Shown one piece after another: positions 20,406 through 30,442 of a DNA stretch of 64,000 bases. A program made the position numbers and the translations under genes. The stretch covers positions 24,771,688-24,835,687 of the forward strand of contig JBANSL010000013.1 of assembly GCA_037127255.1 (NCBI GenBank), written 5' to 3'. The notes beneath the pieces are model-generated. The model was not told the DNA's origin. It saw nothing but the letters and a program-made list of their open reading frames with translations, and did not search any database. Numbering within the stretch: the stretch's first letter is position 1; every line of letters begins with the position of its first letter. Source of the stretch: Persicaria tinctoria. Taxonomy: Eukaryota > Streptophyta > Magnoliopsida > Caryophyllales > Polygonaceae.

Positions 20406-21545
20406 ACAGTGGTCATTCCAACGGGCATGGTGGACAATGTGCCAGTGCAAGTAGGTAAGTTTTTCGTCCCTGCTGATTTCTTAGTTATTGATATGGCAGA
20501 AGACCCTACTTGTCCAATTATTCTAGGAAGGCCCTTCTTGGCGACAGTGGATACCAACATAAGCGTAAGGAAGGGAGTGCTAACTTTCAACATCAGCGAT
20601 GAGGTAATTGAGTATTCCTTTAATAAAACTGAAAGGCACACAGGTCCAATGGAAGAGGTCAAGTCTATATCAGCTAGTTACATTACTTGTGGGGAACCTA
20701 AATTAAGGAATATGACTCATGAAGAGCTGGAAAAGAGGGATATGGAGGCCCAGGTGGAGAAGATCATGGCCATATTGAACGAGGAGACAAAGAATCCACT
20801 CGACACAGACCAAGGTACGTCGATTTGGACTAACTATTTTTTGGATGCCTTGACAGGATGCAAGTATGGGGTCGTAGTCGACCAGAATTCCTCGATATCA
20901 AGGACTGTGGTCGATCTCGACCAAAACCAGAAGCCTCCACCAGCACCAGCGTCGTCGAGCAGCCAAATAGAAGCTGAGCACTCCTCGAGATCGAGTAGAC
21001 TACTCGAGATTGACCAAAACTTTGCTGACTCGACTTCACCTTCCTCGACGTTCACTCCACCAGAAGGGCAGAATTCCTCGAGATCGAGTACCCTACTCGA
21101 GATCGACCAACGTTCACCTTCCTCGACTCCAGCAACCACGAGCAGTCCACCACCAGAAACTGAAGCCTTATTGAGATCGAGTACAGTTGCTCGAGATCGA
21201 CCAAACACTATGGTCCCCGATTCCCTTTCTGCGAAGGTAAGCCAAGGTATGGATCTTTCTTCTCCTATTGCCATCAAAGATTTATCTATACATGGGAGAG
21301 GTTTGCCTTGGTATGTGCGCTTATGTAGGATTTCCAATGATGAGCCTAAGGAGTGTGAAGTTGGAGAGAAGCTCTATGTCTCCAAATCAAAGGATCATTG
21401 GTTCCCTAACAAATTCAACAAGAAGAGGATGAGACCTTACGTGGTGAACAAGATCCATTCTGCAGGGTTACAGCTGATGGACAAGAATGGAGTCCTATTT
21501 GAAGCCCAAGTTACATGGGCCCTGCAAATGCCACCTAGAGCTTAA
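20406..21545 (+). pseudogene. Gyp-B protease C-terminal part fused to an integrase-tail remnant
   Basis: Open across the whole stretch. It resumes the protease (VVIPTGMVDNVPVQVGKFF, then CPIILGRPFLATVDTNIS) and ends it near residue 90. A linker of about 170 residues follows in which TCGA-palindrome repeats are coded (20875-21200). The last ~80 residues (EVGEKLYVSKSKDHWFP, RPYVVNKIHSAGLQLMDK, GVLFEAQV) resemble the C-terminal GPY/F module of gypsy integrases (LFPGKL, GPF-V, HGAVEL-D, FKVNGQR). The whole RT, RNase H and integrase core is absent between them, so this looks like an internal in-frame deletion that left the tail. The function of the remnant is unknown. Confidence 0.8.
20875..21200. 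repeat. TCGA-palindrome array in the Gyp-B coding region after protease
   Basis: About nine TCGAGATCGA, TCGATCTCGA or CTCGATATCA cores, several in the pair form CCTCGAGATCGAGTA...CTCGAGATCGACC. They are coded in frame and give SSRSSTLLEIDQ-type repeats. It is the second coding cluster of the motif in this element. Confidence 0.85.
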
Positions 21546-21805
21546 TGGAAAAGTCGGCCTAGCGACTATAAAATCTAGAGCTTGTAAATAGACATTTATT
21601 TTTGGACTTTTGGGACATTGTTTCTTTTGGTTTTTTTTTTTTGAACTTTTAGTTTTTTCTATTGTGGGTATTTCTCTTCTACATTTTTCAGGTCCATGGG
21701 GATAGAAGCAAGCTAAATTCGGACTAGGCCCAGCAGCATTTTCACTCGATATTTTGAAGCCCTGCACGCCTGTTTAGTGAGTTTCTTTCTTTACCCTTGT
21801 TTTTA

Positions 21806-21846
21806 TACAGTGAGGACACTGTAATGTTTAAGTATGGGGTGGGGGA
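21806..21846 (+). promoter_or_regulatory. Gyp-B central polypurine tract with 7-bp hairpin
   Basis: TACAGTG-AGGA-CACTGTA, a perfect 7-bp stem, then ATGTTTAAGTATGGGGTG and more G. Both arms of the stem differ from those of Gyp-A in a compensating way. Confidence 0.85.
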
Positions 21847-22560
21847 AGGGCTTACTTTGTGCATAATTAATTTATTTGACCATATTTGTGCATATTTAAG
21901 GTTTATTTCATGAATTGCCTATACATGGCTATTTTGGACTTCATTATTTATTTATGTGCTTATATGCATGTTTTCCAAATTTTGAAAAAAAATGACCCCC
22001 ATTGAAATTTTTTGATAAGTGTCATGGAAGCTATATTGAACTCAACGATGCAAAATTGGATTCATTAGAGATATAGCATGCGATTGCCTAGTAAAGGGAA
22101 GTCACAATGAAGTGCATATTTTCTTGAAAACCATGAAAGGAGGTAAAATTTGAAGTTGCTTTTGACATGTTGCATGATAAGATGATGGAGGACTTTTATA
22201 ATTCCATATAATGCTCATTGTTTATAATCCTAGCCAAACCTATGCTTATGCATCACAAAAGCTATATTATGCCTTATTTCATATATTGCTCCACATGTCC
22301 TAAATATTGCCATTCTTTACCTTATTTCCTATCCGGGGATTATGTCGAGAATGATGTTACATTATGGAGATGTTATATGGTTGTTGTGTTGTTATTATCA
22401 TTATTGGAGTTTGGTAGGAGAATGTTCGAAATATATGGAAAATTTAATGAGTGAGAAAAAATCCAATCACCTCAGGAGATAAAGGTAGATTGACCCTGCT
22501 TGCTAAGATAATAGTTTGGCGAGATGGGACACTTTGTGAGGAGTCCAAAGCACTAAGTAT

Positions 22561-22600
22561 CCGGGGCCATTCATGACACCCATGTTTGCAACTCGCGAGA
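22561..22600 (+). repeat. CATGACACCCATG module in Gyp-B
   Basis: CCGGGGCCATTCATGACACC continued by CATGTTTGCAACTCGCGAG; single copy here. Nearly identical to the third Gyp-A copy and to Gyp-G 61597-61634. Confidence 0.88.
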
Positions 22601-23015
22601 AGGCAGTGCTGAGGTTAGAGAGGTAAAAGCATTATATTGAAAAAAAAGCAATGAGCAATAAGAGGAAGGTGATGAATCGTATGAGAAAGGAGTGTGGTAT
22701 AAAAAGTTTGGAAATACTCCATTTCCCCGGATCATTAGCACCACATTGCCAGAAATTGCCCACCTTTAGCCTTTTACCTATCCTACTCCTTACTTAAGCT
22801 TAAAGTAAAGTCCTCTTGATTATTAATGCTTTGTCACTTAAGAATGTTTTTGCATAAACCTCCTTTTGTGAGTAGATGTTGCTTTTTAATTGCACATGCA
22901 TGGATCTGTGACACTAGTACCTTTTCGAGGATGGTAATTGACTGCAGGGATATATGGCAATGAATCTAAGATGTTGAGAGTTTTGATTTCTTCCCCTGTA
23001 TGACAAATAAAAGTA

Positions 23016-23051
23016 TTGCTTGAGGACAAGCAAGCTTAAGTATGGGGTGTT
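23016..23051 (+). promoter_or_regulatory. Gyp-B 3' polypurine tract with 7-bp hairpin
   Basis: TTGCTTG-AGGA-CAAGCAA, then GCTTAAGTATGGGGTGTTT directly before the LTR. Confidence 0.88.
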
Positions 23052-24602
23052 TGTTGTGAGCTGAATCTGCCATGTTTTACAGTAACTTTTATATCGCTTT
23101 CTGCATACATTTCATGTATTTGGGCTAGAATAGTACATAATCTATGTAGTTTATGTTTATTTGCCAAATTATGGAATCTACACCAGTTTCTGTTTAAAAT
23201 CGCAGAATTCGAGGCAAATTACAACAGTTATGAGAAAAGTTGGAAAAGCTTGGAAATCGACTACAGAAGTCCAAGGTCAAAGGGCTACAGAACCAGGACG
23301 AATCAAGCTGGAAACCAATAGTTACTTGATATCGATGAAAACTAGTCGATATCGATAAAACATGTCCGAGCATGCCTAGTCGACTAAGAGCAATATCGAG
23401 GAGCGGAGCGCCGGAGCCAACCCGACTCCATAAGTTTACTCGATATCGAGTAAGCTACTCGATATCGATAACTTCCTGAACCTATGCCTGGAGTCGAGGA
23501 GATGCACCATGTCGAGGAGCCGAAGACTGAAGATGCCGAGAACCAATCTACTCGATATCGAGTATATTACTCGATATCGACAACCACCACAGCGCCAGTC
23601 CGAGTCAGTACCGAGGAGAAGCTACTCGACATGCCTAGGCCACAAAGTCGATGAAGTAAGTCTACTCGATATCGACTAAACTTGTCGATATCGAGGACAC
23701 CAGAGAACATGTCCGAGCCTGATCGAGCAGCAACAACCCGAGACACCCAGCCAAGTCGTAGTCGACGCCAGAGTTACTCGATCTCGAGTAAACTTGGTCG
23801 AGATCGACGAAATCTTCCGAAACCGTGTAACGCGTTGAAGCCATCCGTGTTGAGATGTCTTTCCTTGGGGTCGAAGGAATCCGAGTTTGGCCGAGATCTA
23901 TCAACATCTATCTATGGAGAGAAGACGTATCAACACAAGAAGATATTTTGCTCTTTGGATATAATTTCCCTTTTATGGATTTAATTACTTTATTGCATTT
24001 ATTTATCTTTAAGCCTTTAGATAATTACATATAGATATAGATAAGATGTTCTTTCCTTGATTAACGAGGTTTGAGCACTATAAATAAAGCCTTAGGGGCT
24101 GTTTTTTCATCATTCAATTTTAGTCAGAGACAATTAGTTACATAGAGAGAAGGAGAAGAGGTTGTAAGTTTGGGTTTATTTAATGCAAGTTAGTTCTTTT
24201 TCAAAAAAGATGTCTGTAATTGCGATGAAGAGCAAGTAGTCCACCAACTTTTGGGGCTGGGGTGACCCCGATGGTGACCATGTGAGGTGATGCGGTAAAG
24301 GTACAATCTTTTTATGCAATTCGTCTTCTATCCCTATGAGCATGATTCTTTTGCGAGAGTTGATGGTGATCCCTGTTTGTGTTATTGAAGCGAAAGTGAT
24401 CTTAATGCAACTGGGATTAATTATGTGAAAAAGGGTTAGTAACAATTAGGGTTTATGCGAAAGCCTCTATCTTCCTATTTGTTAATAACGAAAGTTATTT
24501 GATGGAAAGCATGATCTTTTATGCCTTTATGTGTTACTTTGAATGGTTATCGTTGTGGAATTGATACCCTGTCTTTGGAAGTTCTTTAGTATATTGATTT
24601 AT
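23052..24602 (+). repeat. Gyp-B 3' LTR, first part
   Basis: Matches 9370-10990 of the 5' LTR, including the palindrome array and TATA box. It is about 70 bp shorter because part of the array is missing. It is cut at TTGATTTAT (24594-24602) by the MULE. Confidence 0.93.
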
Positions 24603-24720
24603 GGGGAATTATTAGTAAATACCTCACTTAGATAATTGGTTTGCAAAAATACCTAGGTTTGAAAACAATTGCATCAATATTTGAAAATTTGCAAAAATAC
24701 CTTATAATTATCAAAACTAC
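24603..24720 (+). repeat. MULE left terminal inverted repeat
   Basis: GGGGAATTATTAGTAAATAC...GGTTTGCAAAAATACC. The reverse complement of the right end (GGCCGATTTGCAGAAATACA...GGTTTGCAAAAATATACC) aligns over about 60 bp with gaps. TTTGCAAAAATACC is typical of plant MULE ends. Confidence 0.75.
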
Positions 24721-25682
24721 CCACCACACCAAAAAATCAGGGAAAAAATTGGTTAAATATTTTTTGATATTTATTATTTTTCTTGTATTTTTAAATTATT
24801 TTTAAAATTTATTAAATAATAAAAAAATCTATAATTTTAAAAAAAAGTCCGGACCCAATCCTTAACCAGAACTCACAACCCCATTCCCTAATCAGAACAC
24901 ACAAACCCCAGCGCTCCGACCTTAGCCCGACCTAAGCCTCCAGCTCCGGCTCGCTGCCCTCACCCTCCGGCACAATTAGTCCGCGACACCGCCCTTACCC
25001 TGCACATCGTTTCCCTCTTCTACTGTCTTAACTCGTGCCCGGCCCCAAGAGCAGCCCGACCCTCCGACCTTAGCCTCTCTCAGCCTCCGGCTCCGGCTCC
25101 GACTCCGACTCGTGGCTCTCACCCTCCGGCGCAATTGCTGCCCTTTCTACTACAGTAACTCGTTGGTGCCCTTGCCCTTTCGATATGCTTAAAGTCGCTG
25201 CTTCTGAAATTTTGCGGTGCCCTCTTGTTTACTTCTTGAAAACCATAACGATCTAGAAGTTCTCTAAATTTTGTTTTAAGAATCAGTTCGTGATCCAACT
25301 CTTCCATTTCTTGATTTTCATTCTATTTTGTTTGATCGAACAATGATGATGTTCTGAGTATTGTTTTTAGAATCAATTCTTGATTCAACTCTTTCATTTC
25401 TTGATTTTCTTCTATTTCGTTTGATCCAACGATGATGATTAGATTGTTATGAGTGAAGGTAGTTAAGTTTGTAGTGCACTAAATTGGGATTGTTTTTTGA
25501 GGGAATTGCACAAGGTAACCAAAAACCGAAAAGTGTTACAAGGTTTACCGAACCCGGATTAAAATGGGGTGAAACCGGTTATCCGGCAAACCTGCCCAGC
25601 AGGTAACAGGTTGGGAAAGTGGGGGCCAACCGTGACACCTCAGCGAGGGAGAGAAAAGGAAGGCGAGAGAGAGAAAAGGAAG

Positions 25683-25705
25683 GAGAGAGAGAGAGATGTC
25701 CAGGA

Positions 25706-25773
<68 letters not shown>
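25683..25773. repeat. (GA)n microsatellite in the MULE
   Basis: About 65 bp of pure GA at 25708-25773 plus a shorter GA run just before. It lies upstream of the transposase gene in a purine-rich leader (25630-26060). Apparent long ORFs here are products of the repeat. Confidence 0.9.
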
Positions 25774-25774
<1 letters not shown>

Positions 25775-26460
25775 GTCCATTGAGAGGAGAGAGGCAAGAG
25801 AGGGAGCTTTTGAGTTTGATTAGACAAAGAGAGAGAAAGCTAATTGAGTTTAACAGGGATTCTCTCAACAGTCCGGGGAAGGAAAATTCCCGCCAAAAAT
25901 TTGCGCCAAAAAATCCTGAAGAGGAGGAGGAGGGAGGAGGGAAGAGGGGGAGAGTATATAAGCATTGAAGCTTCACCTCAGTCCAATGATTATTCCACAT
26001 TAATGCACTGCAGTAGGAGAATTAAAAGGAGGAAGGAGAAGCGCCGACAATGAGTGAAGGAGGAGGGTTGGTGGCCAATGATATGGGGATCTATATAAGG
26101 ATATGGGAGGGAATGATGGGGGTGGCATTTAATGGGTACCAGGTGGAAAAAATATATGAAGATTCACAGAGTAGCCAATGTAGAAGAATCAAGTGGGTCG
26201 GGGTTTATCTTAAAGTTGAAACGTTACGAGTTAATATTAACTGGACAACCGGGAGAGAACAATGTGACAACCAACAGCAAACAACGTGACAGCTGGTGGA
26301 ATAGACTGGACCGAGTTGCGACCGCCTGTAGATACAAAATGGGTAAGTAGTCTCTCAAGGAAGATGACGAGAAAAAAAACTTTGCTACAGCTTAATGTAA
26401 ACTTAATGTATACCCTCTCTATGTAAATGAACAGGGGAGAAGACAATCGTATGTCTGACT

Positions 26461-28062
26461 GTGGTGTTCGGAGGATGGTGGGCTTGCGAAGAAGGCGGTT
26501 GGGTCTTCAAGGGGTCACGAAGCCAGAAGGCTCTGCTGGTGGATGAACGTATCGACTACGTTGCACTAAAGAAACTCGTGATGGAAAAGTTTAACGTCGA
26601 TGGGAGAAGGCATGAGGTGGAGCTCACATATGGGAAGCTGAAGAAGGGCGGGTGCAGGCCATATGCAATAGGAGATGACGAAGACCTGCAGGCCTTCAAG
26701 TTTGTAAACGGACTCACTGGAGAACGATCGTGGCCTGTCGACCTCCATGTCTCCCTGCGAACCAAACTATGTGGCAGCAATGTGGCACCTACACAAGGAT
26801 CGTCAATGGGTGGCTCCGGAGGGTGGGGTATCTCAGTGGCGCGAGGTGAGGAATTTATACTGCCATTAACTGGGCCGCCTGTGACCCAAGAAGATCACGC
26901 ACATACGGGCATCCAATTGGCTGGTGGTGAAGAAGACGCAGTCCTGGTAGCCGGATGTGTCCAGGCAAAACAAACTGGCGTCCAGTTAGATGCCCAATGC
27001 GTCTAGTTAGAAAACGAATGTGTCCAGTTACATAATAGTACCGACGAGTACGGGCGACCTGAGGAGTTGGATTTCGAGTTGCGAAAGAAGGCAAAGAAAG
27101 CCGAGGAAATAAGACGTGGGAAGCAAGTCATTTCTGTCAGCAGTGATTCGGAAGATAAAGTTATTCCACCGGGTGGAGATGGAAGGGTGCCCATTGACAT
27201 CGGGAGCTCCTCCGACGATGATGAGGTACTACCAAATGCGGTGAAGATGGAGCTCGGGTGCGCAGTTCCGACCAAGTCGTGGTCATGGGATACTGAGGCC
27301 GAGCAGGCTGTGAGGGAAATAGAGGAAGCATATGCACGCGGAAAATAGAAGTTGGGACTGAATACGGAGGGTGTGGAAAGTGAACCAATGGTTGCGGTGA
27401 ACCCATTGGGTCCCCGTCAGCACATGGGTGAGCTCTGGGAGGGAAAAGTGTTTCGGTCGAAGGAGGAGGTCCAACAGACAATCAAGTGGGCGGCCCTGTC
27501 TAGGTGTTTCACAACGAAAGTGAACAAGTCGACGAAGAGCTTGTATGTTGTGCGCTGCGGTGGTCCCAATTGCAAGTGGCTTTGCCGGATTTCCACATAC
27601 AAGAAAACGCGGATTTGGATTATCTCCAAGCTTGTGGACGAGCACACGTGCGACCCGACCGACATGATGACACAAAAGCGTCTTGCGACATACACCCAGG
27701 TTGGGCAACACATAGTGGACAGGTATCTCCTTCGCTCTAACCAACCGAAATGGACAGTATGTTGTTTATAACTGGATGCTTGTTAAATATAACTGGACAG
27801 GAAATGTTATAAAACTAGACAGGTACTTCGATAAACACTAACCCAATGCGCCTGTCCATATGCAGTTTCGTTGGTTCAAAGAAGGCCCTTGTGCCGGAGC
27901 AAGTGCAGGCTCTGACGAAATCCCAGCTGGGGTTGCCGTCCAGTTACTGGAAGGCGCGGCGAGCCTCCATGAAGGCGAGGGACACCACCTATAGGACAGA
28001 CGAGGAAAGCTACCAAAGGATGTACTCGTACATGCACATGCTGGAGCAGTCCAACCCTCACT
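26461..28062 (+). pseudogene. MULE transposase, N-terminal half (MuDR-type)
   Basis: Frame 26461-27771 with two in-frame TAG stops (27004, 27346). Residues ~30-100 form a plant MuDR N-terminal domain (VELTYGKLKKGGCRPYAI, DLQAFKFVNG). An acidic linker with a repeated VQL unit follows. Then comes the MuDR zinc-binding domain VFRSKEEVQQTIKWAALS...VVRCGGPNCKWLCRIS...DEHTCD (27440-27650) with its C-x4-C...H-x-C metal ligands. An intron is likely at about 27767-27845. The next exon reads EQVQALTKSQLGLPSSYWKA...EESYQRMYSYMHMLEQSNP, which normally leads into the DDE core. The frame collapses at about 28065, where reverse-strand DUF1985-gene sequence begins, so the catalytic core is absent and no activity is possible. 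Confidence 0.85.
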
Positions 28063-28069
28063 TGGTTTC

Positions 28070-30300
28070 TGGGTGGGTGCATCGCCGACGACCGTTTTCC
28101 CCTTCTTATCCAAGCGGCCACCTTTGGGCTTCGTCAAACCTTGGGCATCCCGGTCACCATCGTCCTGCACACACGGTTGAAAGAGACATGACAATTAGAA
28201 AATTTGAACATGACACTTAACCACCATAACATGACATTTGAGTATCCATAACATGACAGTTGAAGGGAATTGACATGCCTCGGCGCTTGTCTGTTTGGGG
28301 ACGTGGGCAACGTCGGCTGTCCCCTTGCCGTCCTTCTTATCCTTGGGGGGCTTCTTGCCCTTCTTCCCCACCTTGGCCTTCTTCACCTCCTCGTCCTTAT
28401 CCCCCCTCTTGTCCTGAGTAACTCTGTCGGCATCCGCTTTGTCCTGGTTCTTATTCTCATCCCCTTTGTCCAGCTCCTTGTTCTCATCCCCTTGGTCCTT
28501 CTCTGCCTTGTCCCCAGCTACCTCATTGGTGATCTCCTAGTCCTTGCTCGCATCCACTTGGCCCTGTTTCTCACTATCCTTTGGCTTTGGTTCTTCATCC
28601 ACTTGGTCCTGCTGCTCACTCTCCTTTCTCTGTGCTTTTTCATCAACCTGCAAACATCATAGTAAGCACAGTATTGGGTACCCAAAGGTGTTATTCTATG
28701 CGAAGGAAACTCTTACCTCCTTCGCCGCCGACGATTCCGCCCTTCCCAGCGAGACTGCGTGGTCGGACTCGTCCAGTCCCTCCCTCCCCGTCCTCTACAG
28801 CTGGCGGATGGCATCCTCAAGGGGTTTGATCCTCGCAGTGAAGTCAGCTCTTAATTCCCTTGCTAGGTCATCCATCTTCGACAACATCAGTGAGAAATCA
28901 CCCACCGATGGCCGTTGTGTGTTTTCCTGCGTAGGGGCTGCCTGGGTCGTTGCCTGGGTGGCGGTCTCCGCTGTCGCCCTCGTGTGCACACCCTTCCTGT
29001 ACTCTACGCGGAGGTTGTCGTAGAACAAATCGGTCTTCTCTCTAGGGTAGATAGCCCCGTGCGTCACCCGTTTTTTTGCCTCAAAGTCATCGGGGATTAA
29101 CACTGTATGCACACTGTCTTCAAGGTCAAAGCTTTTTAGCTCGTCCTTCTCCTCCACCATGAGGCTGACGATTAACTCGTACTTGATGTTGTGCTATTTC
29201 GGCGCGTACCGCAGGCACCGAGGGTGGGCATTCACGTCAAGGACGGCAGCAAATTGGGATCGGATTGGATAGAAAGCTTCATAAGCCCACAACTACATAA
29301 ACCACAGGGCATGGATGTCAATATCCGTCCAGTGTAAATATAAGCATGTCCAGTTTAAATATAAACGTGTCCAGTTCAAATATAAAGGTGTCCAATTAAT
29401 TTCTAAGCGTGTCCATTTATATTATATGCATGTCCAATTGAAATATAAGCAACTACCTGAAAGGCGAGGGGGAAGCCAGCTAAAAAATATGACGGCCGAG
29501 GGCCCTGGACCCCATGCTGAAGCTTGCACTCAATAGCGTTTTTGAGGAACTCATGGGTCCTCTCGTAGCAGTGCCTGCCCCACGGGAATCGCAAGAAACC
29601 GTCGACGTCGGCCACCATATTCACCACCCATCCATGAATGTAGTTGCGGGGATCCTTCCCAAATAGCACACCCTCAACTAGCATCAGCAACGCATACTTA
29701 AACTTCATCGCGGGCGAATGCTCTCTGCCCTTCATCGCCACTAGGAATGCAACCTCGAACTCTTCCATCCTCATCTTCTCCACCCCAAAGAAGTCCTTGA
29801 CGGCCGACTTGTCCCCATCATTCTCCTCGGGCAGCAACATGAATGAGCACTTAAGCCCGGTCACCAGCGCGAACTCTTGGATGGAGAACCGAGCTATTTT
29901 GCCGTGTATCATGTACCAGCTCTCATGCTCCTTTCTCGTCCGCAGCTGGCGTTGCAGGATGTAGTGCACTAGTTGGGCTGAGAACTGGACACGGGAACCA
30001 AGCCTCGCAATGGCGGCCAACTGGCTTGCCATCAACTTCTTCCAGTCCCCCTCGCTTAGGTAGTTGTCCAGGTTTCCAAGTATTGCCGTCCGCCCGTACT
30101 GGTTTACACGGCCCTTGTAGTGCTGGTCCTCGGGCACCGCATAGATGGCCTGCAAAAATAACGCACAACTGTCACTCGCACATCGACACTACTATATTCC
30201 TTTGATCAAGACTATGCACACCGTACCTCGCATGTTGTCTGTGAATGGGGAACTCTTCTTACAGACCGGGAAGTCGACATGTTCGCCTGTCCTTGATATC
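28070..30300 (-). pseudogene. DUF1985 gene of ULP-like type, 3' truncated
   Basis: Multi-exon gene on the minus strand. Exons by splice signals: 30300-30227 (ISRTGEHVDFPVCKKSSPF), 30149-29457, 29292-28717, 28647 to about 28275, and a last piece about 28160-28075. Exon two is DUF1985: LGNLDNYLSEGDWKKLMASQ, then ESWYMIHGKIARFSIQEFAL, then VTGLKC and the W-V-N region. Later exons give AYEAFYPIRSQFAAVLDVNA, a coiled coil (FSLMLSKMDDLARELRADFT) and an acidic/lysine-rich tail (KVGKKGKKPPKDKKDG). Two TAG stops (one after YAPK, one after DASKD) interrupt it. In such MULE-borne genes DUF1985 precedes a C48/Ulp1 cysteine peptidase, which would act on SUMO-type conjugates. That domain should lie beyond about 28070 and is missing. 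The true start was not found. Confidence 0.8.
29320..29455. repeat. Intron minisatellite, GTCCAGTT unit
   Basis: Six imperfect units of about 20-24 bp (RTGTCCAGTTYAAATATAA) fill most of the intron between the second and third DUF1985-gene exons. The same GTCCAG core appears in the transposase coding linker (26958-27032) and, inverted, in the transposase intron (27780-27830). Confidence 0.85.
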
Positions 30301-30317
30301 CTGCAAAATTGGGAAGC

Positions 30318-30442
30318 AAAACCGTAGGACTATCAACAAACATGATAGCAAATGTTATAAACATGACATTTCACTAGTAAAAACATGATAGTAAATGTTA
30401 TAAACATGACATTTCACTAGTAAAAACATGACATAATCCAAA
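30318..30442. repeat. Intron minisatellite, AACATGACATTTCA unit
   Basis: Units of about 48 bp (ATGATAGYAAATGTTATAAA plus CATGACATTTCACTAGTAAA), two and a half copies, in the intron upstream of exon 30300-30227. Related CATGACA repeats fill the intron at 28190-28262. Confidence 0.85.

Larger units (their letters stand above)
21546..23051 (+). other. Gyp-B 3' non-coding domain
   Basis: About 1.5 kb without a credible ORF. It holds the hairpin TACAGTG-AGGA-CACTGTA with GTTTAAGTATGGGGTGGGGG (21806-21846), one CATGACACCCATG module (22561-22600), and the terminal module TTGCTTG-AGGA-CAAGCAA with TTAAGTATGGGGTG (23016-23051). Long stretches (about 22020-22740) are conserved in Gyp-G at 61040-61780. 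Confidence 0.82.

Noticed and set aside
25545..26053. ORFs with long RERERE or SLSLSL runs
   Set aside because: Translation of the (GA)n tract on either strand; no codon or domain evidence.
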